Assembly (NCBI GenBank): GCA_965651265.1
Contig: CBFGRV010000010.1
Location: 19,025 to 83,024, forward strand
Source: CBFGRV01 sp965651265
GTDB lineage: Bacteria > Bacteroidota > Rhodothermia > Rhodothermales > VXPQ01
Direction of reading: 5' to 3'
Length of the DNA: 64,000 nucleotides
The notes under the pieces were generated by a model that saw only the letters and a program-made list of their open reading frames with translations, was not told where the DNA came from and searched no databases. Below, one piece after another: positions 1-9,009 of the stretch. Position 1 is the first letter of the stretch. Every line of letters begins with the position of its first letter. A program made the translations under genes and the position numbers.

Positions 1-1
1 T

Positions 2-103
2 ACCAACTTCATGCCGACAACGGCCGACCTCAAGGTCATACCCGAAGCCATGGAAGATACCTACCGGAAGCTTCGCCGGGCCGCGACGGCGGACTCCCCC
101 TGA
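2..103 (+). CDS. C-terminal end of an unidentified protein (partial)
   Basis: An open frame enters from the left edge and ends at a TGA, giving about 33 residues that finish with KLRRAATADSP. The stretch is charged and looks like a helical C-terminus. I do not recognise the family. It lies 37 bases before the next gene on the same strand. It could be a chance open frame, but its codon use matches the neighbours. Confidence 0.45.
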   Translation, partial: TNFMPTTADLKVIPEAMEDTYRKLRRAATADSP

Positions 104-140
104 AGCCGGCCGGGCGCCCATCACCCTACAAAGGTGAACC

Positions 141-1334
141 TTGCTCGCCGGCCGTGCGTACCGCCACGCAATCACATCCCCAACTCACCCCTCACCTATG
201 TCCCACCGGATCGAAAGCGCCGGAGGCCGCTCGCCGCAGAGGATGGACCCTGCCAGCGCGCGCACGTCGTTTCTGACGCCGCGAAAGATCCTCTGGCCCA
301 TCCTGCTGAGCCTGGTCGTGCTCGTCGGCATCGGCGTTGCCACGTTCGAGCCCGATGAGTTCGTGCAGGTAGTCGATCGGATCAATGTGTGGATGCTCGG
401 TGCCGCCCTGGCGATGGTCTTCTTCCGGGTCTATTTCGGTGGACTGCGCCTCAACTACATCTCGCGAGGACGACTCGGGTACGCTACAGGCATGCGCGGG
501 CAGCTGGCGTGGGACTTCTTTTCGAATGTGACACCGTCAGCGATAGGAGGCGCGCCGTTCGCTGCCGTATACCTCGCACGAGAAAAGCACATCGGCGTGG
601 GTGAGACGACGGCCTTCATGCTGTTCTCGATGCTGCTGGATCAACTCTGGTTCGCACTGACCATCCCCATCGTGATCATCGGATCGATGTACCTCGAGGT
701 GATCCCCGCCGCCGTCGGGCACGTCGGCCTGGCCGGTTTCATGCTTTACTTTTTTGCGATGTTGGCCTGGGTCGTGCTCTTCGGGTACGCCACGATGTTT
801 CGCCCCGACATCCTGCAGCGACTCGCCTCGCGCCTATTCCGTCTGCGCTGGCTCCGGCGTTTCCATGATCGCGTCGAACACTCCATGCGTCAGCTTCGGC
901 GCCGCGCCAAGATCCTCCGCTCACAACCGCCCATCTTCTATGTCAAGGGTATTCTGCTGACGATCGGCACCTGGGCCAGTCGATACCTCCTGCTGCTGTT
1001 CGTCGTCTGGGCCTTCTACGAGGATTTCGACAAGGCACTCCTCCTCCTTCGCACGGCGGCCATGACGCTCGGCTCGCTCATCATGCCGACGCCGGGAGGT
1101 GCCGGAGGCATCGAGGCGCTTTATGCTCTCTTCATCGGTACGCTGATCCCGGCTGCGACGGTCGCGCCCACACTGCTCGCCTGGCGATTTCTCGCCTACT
1201 ACCTCTTCGTCGGGCTCGGCATCTTTCTGACTACCCATCACGTTCAGCAGTCGATCTCGAGATCCAACGAGATTCATGAAGAGCCCGCTGAAGAGGAGCC
1301 CCTCCTTGCCGAGCTCAACGAAGAAGTAGGATGA
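141..1334 (+). CDS. Flippase-like integral membrane protein (lysylphosphatidylglycerol synthase TM region / UPF0104 family)
   Basis: A protein of about 397 residues with many hydrophobic segments. It carries two motifs typical of the UPF0104/AglD-like family: NVTPSAIGGAPF in the first half and PTPGGAGGIEALY near residue 318. Family members are polytopic inner-membrane proteins linked to lipid or glycolipid translocation; the substrate here cannot be told. The start is uncertain. TTG at 141 has AAAGGTGA just upstream, while ATG at 198 gives a more usual N-terminus but has no visible ribosome binding site. The last codons overlap the DUF72 gene by four bases (ATGA), so the two are probably translated together. 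Confidence 0.8.
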   Translation: MLAGRAYRHAITSPTHPSPMSHRIESAGGRSPQRMDPASARTSFLTPRKILWPILLSLVVLVGIGVATFEPDEFVQVVDRINVWMLGAALAMVFFRVYFGGLRLNYISRGRLGYATGMRGQLAWDFFSNVTPSAIGGAPFAAVYLAREKHIGVGETTAFMLFSMLLDQLWFALTIPIVIIGSMYLEVIPAAVGHVGLAGFMLYFFAMLAWVVLFGYATMFRPDILQRLASRLFRLRWLRRFHDRVEHSMRQLRRRAKILRSQPPIFYVKGILLTIGTWASRYLLLLFVVWAFYEDFDKALLLLRTAAMTLGSLIMPTPGGAGGIEALYALFIGTLIPAATVAPTLLAWRFLAYYLFVGLGIFLTTHHVQQSISRSNEIHEEPAEEEPLLAELNEEVG

Positions 1335-2380
1335 AAATGCGAGCCGACGAAACGCTGGATGAGCGCCTCCAGCAAATCGACACCTTTGACTTCCGGAGCA
1401 TCCACCCGAACGTGCGCTTCGGTACGGCGAGCGACCGCTACGCCGGCTGGATTGGCCAGATCTACCCGGAGGAGTACGCCACGCGCGTCAGTTCGCGCAA
1501 ACGCCGGCTTGGCGGCCAGGTCTATGAGGAGCGAACTGTGCCTGTCGAGTCCGTGCGCGAGTACTTCCAATGCTTCGGCGCGCTGGAGATCGACTTCACT
1601 TACTACCGCCCTCTACGCGATGAAGCCGGTGAGCCGACCAGTAATTACTGGCTGCTGCAGAACTATGCGGAGCACGCGCCAGACGATGCCGTCTTCTTTC
1701 TGAAGGTCCCGAAGACGTACTTCTCGCGGCGGCTTCGACAGGGTAAGGGCAAGGACGTCACCTACCTCGAAAATCCGGAGTTTCTAAACGCGGACCGATA
1801 TATCCGCGAGTTCCACGAGCCCGCCGTGGAGATTCTTGGAGAGCGTCTGGACGGTATGCTCTTCGAGCAAGAGTACCAGCGCAAGGCGGACAGCCCCTCG
1901 CCGGAAGAGAACGTGGCCGAGCTGGATGGCTTCTTCGCTCAGATTCCGGCCGGCGTTCAGCCGCACATCGAGCTCCGCTCCGAGCATCTGCTCGCGCCGC
2001 CTTACTTCAACTGGCTGGAGGATCGCGGACTCGGATTCATTTTTAGCCACTGGACGTGGCTTCCGCCCATTCGCAAGCAATGGAGGATGGCGGGTGAGCG
2101 CTTTACTGCGGCGGACGGAAACGTCGTCGCGCGCCTTCTCACCCCGCTGGACGTGCGCTACGAGGATGCCTACGCTATGGCTCATCCGTTCGACAAAGAG
2201 GTGGAAGCGATCAGTCGCACGCGCCAGGCGCACTATATGATCATGGACGTCACGGCCCTCGTATATCAGGCTGAGAAAAAGGGGGCGCTCCTCAACGTGA
2301 TCGTCAACAACCGAGCCTGGGGAAACGCGCCCGTGCTTGCACAGGAGATTGCGCGCCGAATCCTCGAATACGAACGTTGA
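1331..2380 (+). CDS. DUF72 (YecE-like) protein
   Basis: A 349-residue protein with the DUF72 signature: an early RFGTASDRYAGW block, the EIDFTYYRP segment, a KVPKTYFS strand and a late NNRAWGNAP block. DUF72 proteins are predicted TIM-barrel proteins of unknown biochemical function. At 349 residues it is somewhat longer than the usual 240-300, with extra sequence near residues 100-170. It overlaps the flippase-like gene by four bases, which suggests a two-gene operon. It ends six bases from the stop of a convergent cupin gene. Confidence 0.85.
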   Translation: MKMRADETLDERLQQIDTFDFRSIHPNVRFGTASDRYAGWIGQIYPEEYATRVSSRKRRLGGQVYEERTVPVESVREYFQCFGALEIDFTYYRPLRDEAGEPTSNYWLLQNYAEHAPDDAVFFLKVPKTYFSRRLRQGKGKDVTYLENPEFLNADRYIREFHEPAVEILGERLDGMLFEQEYQRKADSPSPEENVAELDGFFAQIPAGVQPHIELRSEHLLAPPYFNWLEDRGLGFIFSHWTWLPPIRKQWRMAGERFTAADGNVVARLLTPLDVRYEDAYAMAHPFDKEVEAISRTRQAHYMIMDVTALVYQAEKKGALLNVIVNNRAWGNAPVLAQEIARRILEYER

Positions 2381-2386
2381 GGCCGT

Positions 2387-2728
2387 CTACGCGCGGCCGA
2401 AGTCATCATCCAGCCGCTCGATGTCATCCTCGAGACAGATGCCGAGCTGTGTCTCGATGAGCACCAGGTAGTCGTCCGTATCGTTTTCGAGACGATGCAC
2501 ATCACCCAGCCCGATGTGCAAGACATCCCCCTTCCTGATGCGGGAGACGTTCTCATTAAGTGTAAACAGCCCTTCGCCCTGCACGATTACCCAGTGCTCC
2601 TCGCGATGGGCGTGCTTTTGGAGGGAGAGGCGTTTGCCGGGATGAACGATGATCCTCTTGACACGGTAGCCCGGCTCGTTCAGGTATTCCTCCCAGCGAC
2701 CCCAGGGGCGGTTGTCGGAATCGAGCAT
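2387..2728 (-). CDS. Cupin protein of the mannose-6-phosphate isomerase type II C-terminal kind
   Basis: A 113-residue single-domain cupin. The first cupin motif is around residues 31-51 with the metal-binding cluster KHAHREEHW, and the second is around residues 69-80 (KGDVLHIGLGDVHRL). This fold and the N-terminal RPWGRWEEY match the stand-alone version of the C-terminal domain of GDP-mannose pyrophosphorylase/phosphomannose isomerase fusions. A role in sugar-phosphate or mannose metabolism is likely but not shown. It is transcribed away from the NhaC gene's end with a small heptamer repeat between them, and it is convergent with the DUF72 gene. Confidence 0.8.
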   Translation of the reverse strand: MLDSDNRPWGRWEEYLNEPGYRVKRIIVHPGKRLSLQKHAHREEHWVIVQGEGLFTLNENVSRIRKGDVLHIGLGDVHRLENDTDDYLVLIETQLGICLEDDIERLDDDFGRA

Positions 2729-2741
2729 TGGTAAACCGATT

Positions 2742-2762
2742 ACTGGTTGCTGGTTGCTGGTT
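2742..2762. repeat. Heptamer tandem repeat, 3 copies
   Basis: Three consecutive 7-base units: ACTGGTT, GCTGGTT, GCTGGTT. They sit in the 35-base gap between the NhaC stop codon and the cupin start codon. The reverse complement (AACCAGC) is the same unit that builds the heptad array before ndk at about 54.5 kb. Confidence 0.7.
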
Positions 2763-2763
2763 C

Positions 2764-4821
2764 CTATCCTCTCTCGACCGCCTCCACTTTTCCGGGTTCA
2801 ATTCGCTTTCCGAAGACCTGCAGGGAGACGTACAGTGCAGCCGCACCGATCAACATCGAAAGCCACCACGGAAAACCGAAGCCGGTTGGGATGGTGCCGA
2901 TCAAGACTGCGACCGCGCCGACGAGCACCGCATACGGCAGCTGAGTGGTGACGTGATCGACGTGGTCGCATCCAGATGCCATCGAGGACAGGATCGTGGT
3001 ATCGGAGATCGGCGAACAGTGATCACCCCACACGGCCCCGGCGAGTACGCAAGCGACCGAAGAATAGATGATGTGATAGTTCTCAGGCGTGGCCATCCCA
3101 TTGAGCTCCAGAACGGCCCATGAAAGGGGTATGACGAGGGGCATGAGGATGCCCATGGTGCCCCAGCTCGTCCCTGTTGAGAAAGCCGTCGCCGCTGCGA
3201 TCACGAAAACGATGGCCGGGATCAGTCCCGGCGGTAGAGCGTCGCCGAGCACGGAGACGAGGTAGTCCGCCGTATGCAAGACGTCGGTCACCGCCGACAA
3301 ACCCCACGCAAGCGTGAGAATGATCATTGCGTACAGCATCGACCTCACGCCGGTATACCAGGCATTGATCGTATCGTTGACCGAGAGCAACCGCTGTGCG
3401 GCTGTCAGGATCACCGCCGCGGAGACACCCAACAGCGATCCCCACATCAGCGCCTTGTAGGAATCCGCGCTCCCGATGATATCCCGGATTGAATCTCCCT
3501 CGCCGGATGCGTAAAGGCCGACGAGCACGGACACGACGAGCGTGACAACGGGAAAGATGGCATTGACTGCCCGATGCGGGATGCCGGCCTTCGCGCCCAG
3601 CTCCTTCTCCGACGCGGCAGCTTCATCCACCTGCGCGCGTGGTGAGAGGACGTCTCCCGTCAGTCGGGCACGGCGTTCCGCCCGCAGCATGGGCCCGAAC
3701 TCCTTCGGCGTGACAGAGATGGCGAACACGAAGAAGATCGTGAGCACCGGATAGAAGCTGTATGGGATAGAGTTCAGGAAGATGGCGTAGGCGGATTCAT
3801 CGTATCCGGGTATGGCGGCCACGGAGGTACCGATGATTCCGACCTCGTAACCGATCCACGTCGAAACCAGCGCCAGGCACGCGACCGGCGCGGCCGTCGA
3901 GTCGACCAGGTAGGCCAGCTTTTCGCGAGAGATGCGAAGCTTGTCGGTGACCGCTCGCATGGTGTTGCCGACGACCAACGTGTTCGCGTAGTCGTCGAAG
4001 AAGATGGCAATGCCGAGGATGGCGGTGGCCAACTGGCCGTCCCGCGCCGTCTTCGTCCACTTGACCACGTGCCCGACAACCCCCTGCATTCCGCCATTGC
4101 GAGTGATGATGCCTACCATTCCGCCGATCATTAATGAAAATAGAATGATCGAGGCGTGATCGGCGTCGGCCAGGGCCGCGAGCACATAGATCTGAAACGA
4201 GTCCAGAAACCCTTTGCCGAAGGCGGACAGATCCATTCCGAGCGCGGCGAAGGCGCCCATCCAGATCCCAAAGAACAGGGCAGGGATGACCTGCTTGAAG
4301 ATCAATGCGATGGCGATGGCCAGAAGAGGAGGGAGAATGGAGATCCAACCCGGAATCACCACGATCTCATCCGTGGCGACGACTTGTGAGCCGCGTAGCA
4401 CTTCCACCCGCGTTTTCCCGAAAGCCGTGAGCGGCACACCTTCGGCGACGAGGCCGTCTGCCGTGGCCCGCAGCGGGAAGGTGCCGTCCTCCATCCGGAG
4501 GGCATATGATGCCGTCGTATCGGCCGGTCCAGACGGCCATCCAAACAGCATCGTGGCCTGCCGGCTCTGCAGAAGTACGGACGGATATTCGAGCTCGATC
4601 TGCTCGTAGGTCTCCTCGGACGCGCCGGCCCGATCCGCATCCTCTCCCCGTGCATCGAGCTGCCCGGCTGTCACCGACGCGGAATCGCCGGCTGGAGCGA
4701 CTTCGGTGTCCGGGACGACCTGGCCGTATGCCGAGCCTGCGTCGGCAACGACCGCGAACATACTGGAAGAAGCCAGAAGCGCGCAGAGGACGAACTTCCG
4801 AACAGACATCCGGAACCTCAT
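2764..4821 (-). CDS. Na+/H+ antiporter, NhaC family, with exported N-terminal domain
   Basis: A 685-residue protein. Residues 1-30 look like a signal peptide (MRFRMSVRKFVLCALLASSS), then about 120 residues form a non-membrane, probably extracytoplasmic domain. From about residue 160 onward there is a many-segment membrane protein with NhaC-family features: FGIWMGAF, FFDDYANTLVVGN, VDSTAAPVACLALVSTW and GDHCSPISDTTILSS. NhaC proteins exchange sodium for protons. The start at 4821 is chosen because its ATG shares one base with the upp stop (TGATG) and gives the signal peptide. It is the last gene of AGCS symporter - upp - nhaC. A preceding exported domain is unusual, since NhaC proteins are usually about 450-520 residues. 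Confidence 0.85.
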   Translation of the reverse strand: MRFRMSVRKFVLCALLASSSMFAVVADAGSAYGQVVPDTEVAPAGDSASVTAGQLDARGEDADRAGASEETYEQIELEYPSVLLQSRQATMLFGWPSGPADTTASYALRMEDGTFPLRATADGLVAEGVPLTAFGKTRVEVLRGSQVVATDEIVVIPGWISILPPLLAIAIALIFKQVIPALFFGIWMGAFAALGMDLSAFGKGFLDSFQIYVLAALADADHASIILFSLMIGGMVGIITRNGGMQGVVGHVVKWTKTARDGQLATAILGIAIFFDDYANTLVVGNTMRAVTDKLRISREKLAYLVDSTAAPVACLALVSTWIGYEVGIIGTSVAAIPGYDESAYAIFLNSIPYSFYPVLTIFFVFAISVTPKEFGPMLRAERRARLTGDVLSPRAQVDEAAASEKELGAKAGIPHRAVNAIFPVVTLVVSVLVGLYASGEGDSIRDIIGSADSYKALMWGSLLGVSAAVILTAAQRLLSVNDTINAWYTGVRSMLYAMIILTLAWGLSAVTDVLHTADYLVSVLGDALPPGLIPAIVFVIAAATAFSTGTSWGTMGILMPLVIPLSWAVLELNGMATPENYHIIYSSVACVLAGAVWGDHCSPISDTTILSSMASGCDHVDHVTTQLPYAVLVGAVAVLIGTIPTGFGFPWWLSMLIGAAALYVSLQVFGKRIEPGKVEAVERG

Positions 4822-5468
4822 CAAGTCGTCCCGAAGATGCGGTCGCCGGCATCGCCGAGCCCGGGGCGGATGAAGGCGTTCTCGTCGAGCTCGCGATCCA
4901 GTGCGGCCGTCAGCACGGGTACATCCGGATGCGCCTCGTACATCGCGCGCACGCCTTCCGGGGCGGCCACCAGACACACGAATTTGAAGCGATGTGCTCC
5001 GGCTGCCTTCAGCTGCGTGATGGCATGCACGGCGCTCCCGCCGGTGGCGAGCATCGGATCGACGACAAAGACCAGCGCAGGCCCGATGTCATCCGGCACG
5101 TTGCTGTAGTAGCCGATGGGCAGGTGCGTCTCCTCATCGCGCTTCATGCCGAGGTGGCCCACTCGCGCCTCCGGCACATAACGGATGAATCCATTGACCA
5201 TCCCCAGCCCCGCGCGAAGAATAGGGACGACGAACACCTCCTCGTCGAGCTCAACGCCCTCGGCGCTTTCCAGTGGCGTGTCGATGGTAACCGTTCGCAC
5301 GCGTAGATCGCGCATGGCCTCGTACGCCAGAATCGACGCCGCATTCGCAATTCGCTCCCGGAAGACGCCGTGAGGCGTCCGCCGATCTCGCAGAATCGTG
5401 AGATCTCGACGCAGCAGCGGGTGATCGGCGATGGTGAGGTTCTGCATCACTCCGAATCCGATCTTCAC
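4821..5468 (-). CDS. upp: Uracil phosphoribosyltransferase
   Basis: A 215-residue enzyme that makes UMP from uracil and PRPP (pyrimidine salvage, cytosolic). The PRPP-binding motif lies at residues 135-149 (VFVVDPMLATGGSA). VPILRAGLGM (81-90), the uracil-binding region and the C-terminal GLGDAGDRIFGTT are all as expected for Upp. The start used is GTG at 5468, overlapping the symporter stop by four bases (GTGA); an ATG seven codons later would also work. It lies between two sodium-coupled transporters with overlapping junctions on both sides, so the three must be co-transcribed. No pyrimidine permease is next to it. Confidence 0.95.
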   Translation of the reverse strand: MKIGFGVMQNLTIADHPLLRRDLTILRDRRTPHGVFRERIANAASILAYEAMRDLRVRTVTIDTPLESAEGVELDEEVFVVPILRAGLGMVNGFIRYVPEARVGHLGMKRDEETHLPIGYYSNVPDDIGPALVFVVDPMLATGGSAVHAITQLKAAGAHRFKFVCLVAAPEGVRAMYEAHPDVPVLTAALDRELDENAFIRPGLGDAGDRIFGTT

Positions 5469-7210
5469 CCCTCGTCGCTGCGGGCCTGTTCCTTCCTGCG
5501 CCGCTCTGCGACCACCCGTTTATGGACCTCCGCGTTCTCCAGCCACGGCTTCCTCTGAAAGTAACTCCTGGCTGCTTCCCGAACGCGGCCGGAAAGGAAG
5601 ACCAGCGCGATCAGGTTCGGGATGATCACGATGCCCAGAAATACGTCGCCAATCGTCCATACGGTCGCCAGTGCGAGAGTCGCGCCGATAAAGTGCATCA
5701 GCACGTAGACCAGCTTGTACGGTAAGACGGCTTTTTCACCGAAGAGATAATAAGCGCACCGATCTCCATAGTAGCTCCAGGAGATGGCCGTCGAGACGGC
5801 AAAGAGAAGCACGCTGATGATCACGATGTAGCCGCCCCAATCGCCTAGAGGTGCGAGCCCGCGCTGAAAAGCGAGTTGCGTAAGGGGCGCGCCGTTCTCG
5901 ACGGCATTGCCGTAGAGCGTCGTGTAAACGTTCCCGTTGGCATCTATGGCGCGGCCTTCCTGCGGGTTGATCGTCCCCGTGAACGGCTGCGACAAAGTGG
6001 CATCGATGAAGAACTCATCGACGGGCACATCATGCCAGGCAAACTGAGTTGCGTTCGCCGTCTCGACGAGTCGCCCATTCTGAATCGACAGCTGGCCCGG
6101 AGCACTTCCGTCCTGCGTGACGAAGGTCGCGTCTCCGGATGTCAGGCTGAGGGCTGTCGGAATTCTCTCCTGCCAGACGCCGGTCATGATGATGGCCAGC
6201 GCTGTGATCGAACAGATGATGATGGTGTCGATGAAGGGCTCGAGGAGCGCCACGACACCCTCGGAAACGGGTTCGTCTGTCTTGGCCGCCGAGTGTGCGA
6301 TGGGCGCGGATCCCTGTCCCGCTTCGTTCGAGAAGAGGCCGCGGCGTACCCCCCACATGAGCGTAACGAGGAAGGCGCCAGTCCCAGTCCCGGCGACTCC
6401 GGCGGTCGGGTTAAATGCCTCTTTAAAGATGAGCCCGATGGTCTCCGGCAGCCGGTCGATGTTGAGGATGATAATCGTCAACCCCCCGAGGACGTAGATG
6501 CCCGCCATTACGGGAGCAAGTACGCCCGTAACGCGCCCGATGCGGCCGATTCCTCCGATGATCACCAGGGCGACGACCGTAGCTGTGACGAGCCCGGTCA
6601 CCCAGGCGGCAACGCCGAACTCCGATGAGATGACGTCAGCGACCGTGTTTGCCTGAACACCATTGCCGGTAAGAAAGGCGGTGATACCAAGGAGAATGGC
6701 GAAAAGGACGGCAACGGGTTTCCAATTTTTGCCGAGCCCTTTCTCGATGTAGTACATGGGGCCACCTGAAACGGTGCCCTTCCATACTGCATCTCCATCA
6801 GATGCGATCACCTCTCGATACTGCTGAGCCAGCGTGACCTCGGTGAACTTCGTCGCCATCCCGAGGAAAGCCGTAATCCACATCCAGAAGAGTGCACCCG
6901 GGCCGCCCCAGTGAATGGCGATGGCCACGCCCGCAATGTTGCCGATACCGACCGTGGCCGAGAGCGCCGTGGTGAGCGCCTGAAAATGCGGAACGTCGCC
7001 GGGCTCGTCGGGATCGTCATACTTCCCGCTCGTGACGGCAAATCCGTGTCCGATTCGGCGCAGCTGGATGAAGCCAAGGCGCAACGTTAGAAACACGCCA
7101 ACGCCAAGGAGGAGAATTACGACCAGGGGTATCGTCTCGCCACCGACATTCAGACCGAAATTCCAGACGATATTTTCCAGCCAGCGGACGATCTGTTCGA
7201 GCCATCCCAT
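5465..7210 (-). CDS. Sodium:alanine/glycine symporter (AGCS family)
   Basis: A 581-residue polytopic membrane protein of the alanine/glycine:cation symporter family. Seen: an N-terminal membrane helix, the family block TTALSATVGIGNIAGVA, MWITAFLGMATKFTEV, RRGLFSNEAGQGSAPIAH and the late TAISWSYYGDRCAYYLFG. The family imports small neutral amino acids with sodium. The usual length is about 450-500. The surplus is a polar insert of roughly 100 residues (about 335-440) between two membrane segments. It is the first gene of the overlapping trio with upp and nhaC. Confidence 0.9.
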   Translation of the reverse strand: MGWLEQIVRWLENIVWNFGLNVGGETIPLVVILLLGVGVFLTLRLGFIQLRRIGHGFAVTSGKYDDPDEPGDVPHFQALTTALSATVGIGNIAGVAIAIHWGGPGALFWMWITAFLGMATKFTEVTLAQQYREVIASDGDAVWKGTVSGGPMYYIEKGLGKNWKPVAVLFAILLGITAFLTGNGVQANTVADVISSEFGVAAWVTGLVTATVVALVIIGGIGRIGRVTGVLAPVMAGIYVLGGLTIIILNIDRLPETIGLIFKEAFNPTAGVAGTGTGAFLVTLMWGVRRGLFSNEAGQGSAPIAHSAAKTDEPVSEGVVALLEPFIDTIIICSITALAIIMTGVWQERIPTALSLTSGDATFVTQDGSAPGQLSIQNGRLVETANATQFAWHDVPVDEFFIDATLSQPFTGTINPQEGRAIDANGNVYTTLYGNAVENGAPLTQLAFQRGLAPLGDWGGYIVIISVLLFAVSTAISWSYYGDRCAYYLFGEKAVLPYKLVYVLMHFIGATLALATVWTIGDVFLGIVIIPNLIALVFLSGRVREAARSYFQRKPWLENAEVHKRVVAERRRKEQARSDEG

Positions 7211-7449
7211 GCGCGCTTAGTTGGATTGCTTGGAGGGATTAGGAGGAAGTGCGACCCGCATCGTCGTAGTGGGAACGGAGACGTCTGGAGAGGTGGGCGC
7301 GGCCGCTTTGAAAACAGGCCCTAATATAAAGGCGGCATCATACCACCGCAAACAGCGGACAGGTTGACGAATCAGGCCGGGAAAGTGGATTTTCGCCTTG
7401 GCAGGGAGTCTTGATGAGATCCCGCGGCCAAGCTGAGTCAAGTCGACCT

Positions 7450-8133
7450 TCACAGGTTTTCAGGATCTACTTCTACAAGTTGCCCATTCAGTAAAGCCAG
7501 CGTGCGCGACGGATTCTCCTTGACGAGCCGGTAGTCGTGCGTGGCCATCAAGATGGTCATTCCCTGTCGATGCAGTCCCAGAAGGAGGTTCATGATCTCA
7601 TCCGCAACGGCGGGGTCGAGATTGCCCGTCGGCTCATCAGCAAGGAGGATCCACGGTTCATTGGCGATCGCACGCGCAATACTCACACGCTGCTGCTCAC
7701 CTCCCGAAAGCTCATGTGGGAATCGCTTTTGTTTGTGACTGAGCCCCACACGCGAGAGCACACTCATCACGCGATTCTTGACCGTCGCGCCGGACTTGCC
7801 GGTTACGTACAGTGCGAAGGCCACATTCTCGTAGACGTTGCGATCGGGAAGCAACTGATAATCCTGGAAGATGACGCCCACCGATCGGCGCAGATAGGGA
7901 ATCTCCGTGCTGGTGAGTTTGTCCGTTCGATAGTCCCCGATGCGGGCGTGGCCGCGCTCGGGCGGGACGTCCATGTAGATCATGCGGAGCAACGTGGTCT
8001 TCCCGCTGCCCGTCGGGCCGACGAGATAGACCATTTCTCCGCGACGGATCTCCAGATCCAGATTCTCGATGACCGGACGGCGGCGGCCGTCAGGCAGCTC
8101 ATAGGAAAGAGATATCCCGTTAAGCTGAATCAT
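7450..8133 (-). CDS. ftsE: Cell-division ABC transporter ATP-binding protein FtsE
   Basis: A 227-residue ABC ATPase. Walker A is GPTGSGKT at 39-46, Q-loop Gln90, signature LSGGEQQR at 142-149, Walker B ILLADEPTG at 162-170, and the H-loop THD is near 195. The sequence from the N-terminus (MIQLNGISLSYELPDG) to VFFQ-like VGVIFQDYQLLP agrees best with FtsE, which pairs with FtsX to control septal peptidoglycan hydrolases. No ftsX is adjacent; the gene follows a methyltransferase and pdxA on the same strand. A LolD-type lipoprotein-release ATPase is the main alternative. Confidence 0.82.
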   Translation of the reverse strand: MIQLNGISLSYELPDGRRRPVIENLDLEIRRGEMVYLVGPTGSGKTTLLRMIYMDVPPERGHARIGDYRTDKLTSTEIPYLRRSVGVIFQDYQLLPDRNVYENVAFALYVTGKSGATVKNRVMSVLSRVGLSHKQKRFPHELSGGEQQRVSIARAIANEPWILLADEPTGNLDPAVADEIMNLLLGLHRQGMTILMATHDYRLVKENPSRTLALLNGQLVEVDPENL

Positions 8134-8215
8134 GGATGCCGACTAGATTCGAGATGGATCACTTTCGAAGGGTAATGGATGGAAGCATGGCTCCGGCGAG
8201 TTGAGGCCGCCTTGG

Positions 8216-8992
8216 CTACGAGGGGCGCCGCAGGATCCAGTGCACACGCTCGGAGCGGTGGGTTGCGTCCTCGAAGCTGAAGCCGTCGTAGGATGCTTCG
8301 ACCTCGAAACCAACGACATCGATCAAGGCGCGGATCTCTTCGATCGTGTAGGCTCGCTGGACGTGTTCTTCGACGTACCGTCGATCACCCACGCTGAGCT
8401 CCAGCATCGTCCGATGCAGGCCACTCCTGAGATCGAACCTGCTGGTCCGCATGTATGCGAAGTCGTCGCGGCGATCGCTGCTCTCAAAATAGGGTCCGTT
8501 GTTGAGGGAATTTGCCGGTGTGCTCTGGTCAACAATAAATATGCCGCCAGCCGCCAGGGCGTCATACGTACATGCCAGCAGATGGCGGACCTCCTCTTTC
8601 TCGAGGAGGTAGTTGAGGCCGTCGAAGAGCAGGACGGCTACATCGAACTGTTCGTCTGTGTTGAAGTCGGCAAAATCGGCCTTCCGAAAGTGAATGTTCG
8701 TCCGAGCTGCTCGGGCCTTTCTCCGGGCAACGTCGAGCATCTCTTCCGAGCGATCCGACGCCACGTAGTGGTAGCCTCTTTCGGGCTGCAGGAGAACAGC
8801 TAGCGATCCCGTGCCGCACCCGAGCTCGAGCACCGAACGCGCCTCGGGCACGTACACGTCGATCAGAGACTGTACGTACTCGGCCCAGAGGCGATAGTCC
8901 ACATGCGCCATCACGAAATCGTACCCGGCAGCCAGGGCCGTGTACGGAGGTACCGGTTCCCGCTCCACCGGCGGCCGCTTTTCACCCATCAT
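8216..8992 (-). CDS. Class I SAM-dependent methyltransferase
   Basis: A 258-residue protein with the Rossmann-type SAM site: motif I VLELGCGTGS at 54-63, an acidic end of strand 2 (ASDRSEEML) and a motif IV region FDVAVLLFDGLNYL. Such enzymes transfer a methyl group from SAM; the substrate is not evident. The resemblance is to generic methyltransferase-25 type proteins found next to housekeeping genes. It follows pdxA by 17 bases and precedes ftsE by 82 bases, so it probably belongs to the same transcript. Confidence 0.82.
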   Translation of the reverse strand: MMGEKRPPVEREPVPPYTALAAGYDFVMAHVDYRLWAEYVQSLIDVYVPEARSVLELGCGTGSLAVLLQPERGYHYVASDRSEEMLDVARRKARAARTNIHFRKADFADFNTDEQFDVAVLLFDGLNYLLEKEEVRHLLACTYDALAAGGIFIVDQSTPANSLNNGPYFESSDRRDDFAYMRTSRFDLRSGLHRTMLELSVGDRRYVEEHVQRAYTIEEIRALIDVVGFEVEASYDGFSFEDATHRSERVHWILRRPS

Positions 8993-9009
8993 CCAGACAG
9001 CCTTCCACG

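Noticed and set aside
7217..7453. A 78-codon minus-strand frame between ftsE and the AGCS gene, overlapping ftsE by four bases
   Set aside because: The overlap is suggestive, but the translation has no family likeness, is rich in Pro/Arg with no domain pattern, and has no ribosome binding site. I treat the 239-base gap as non-coding.
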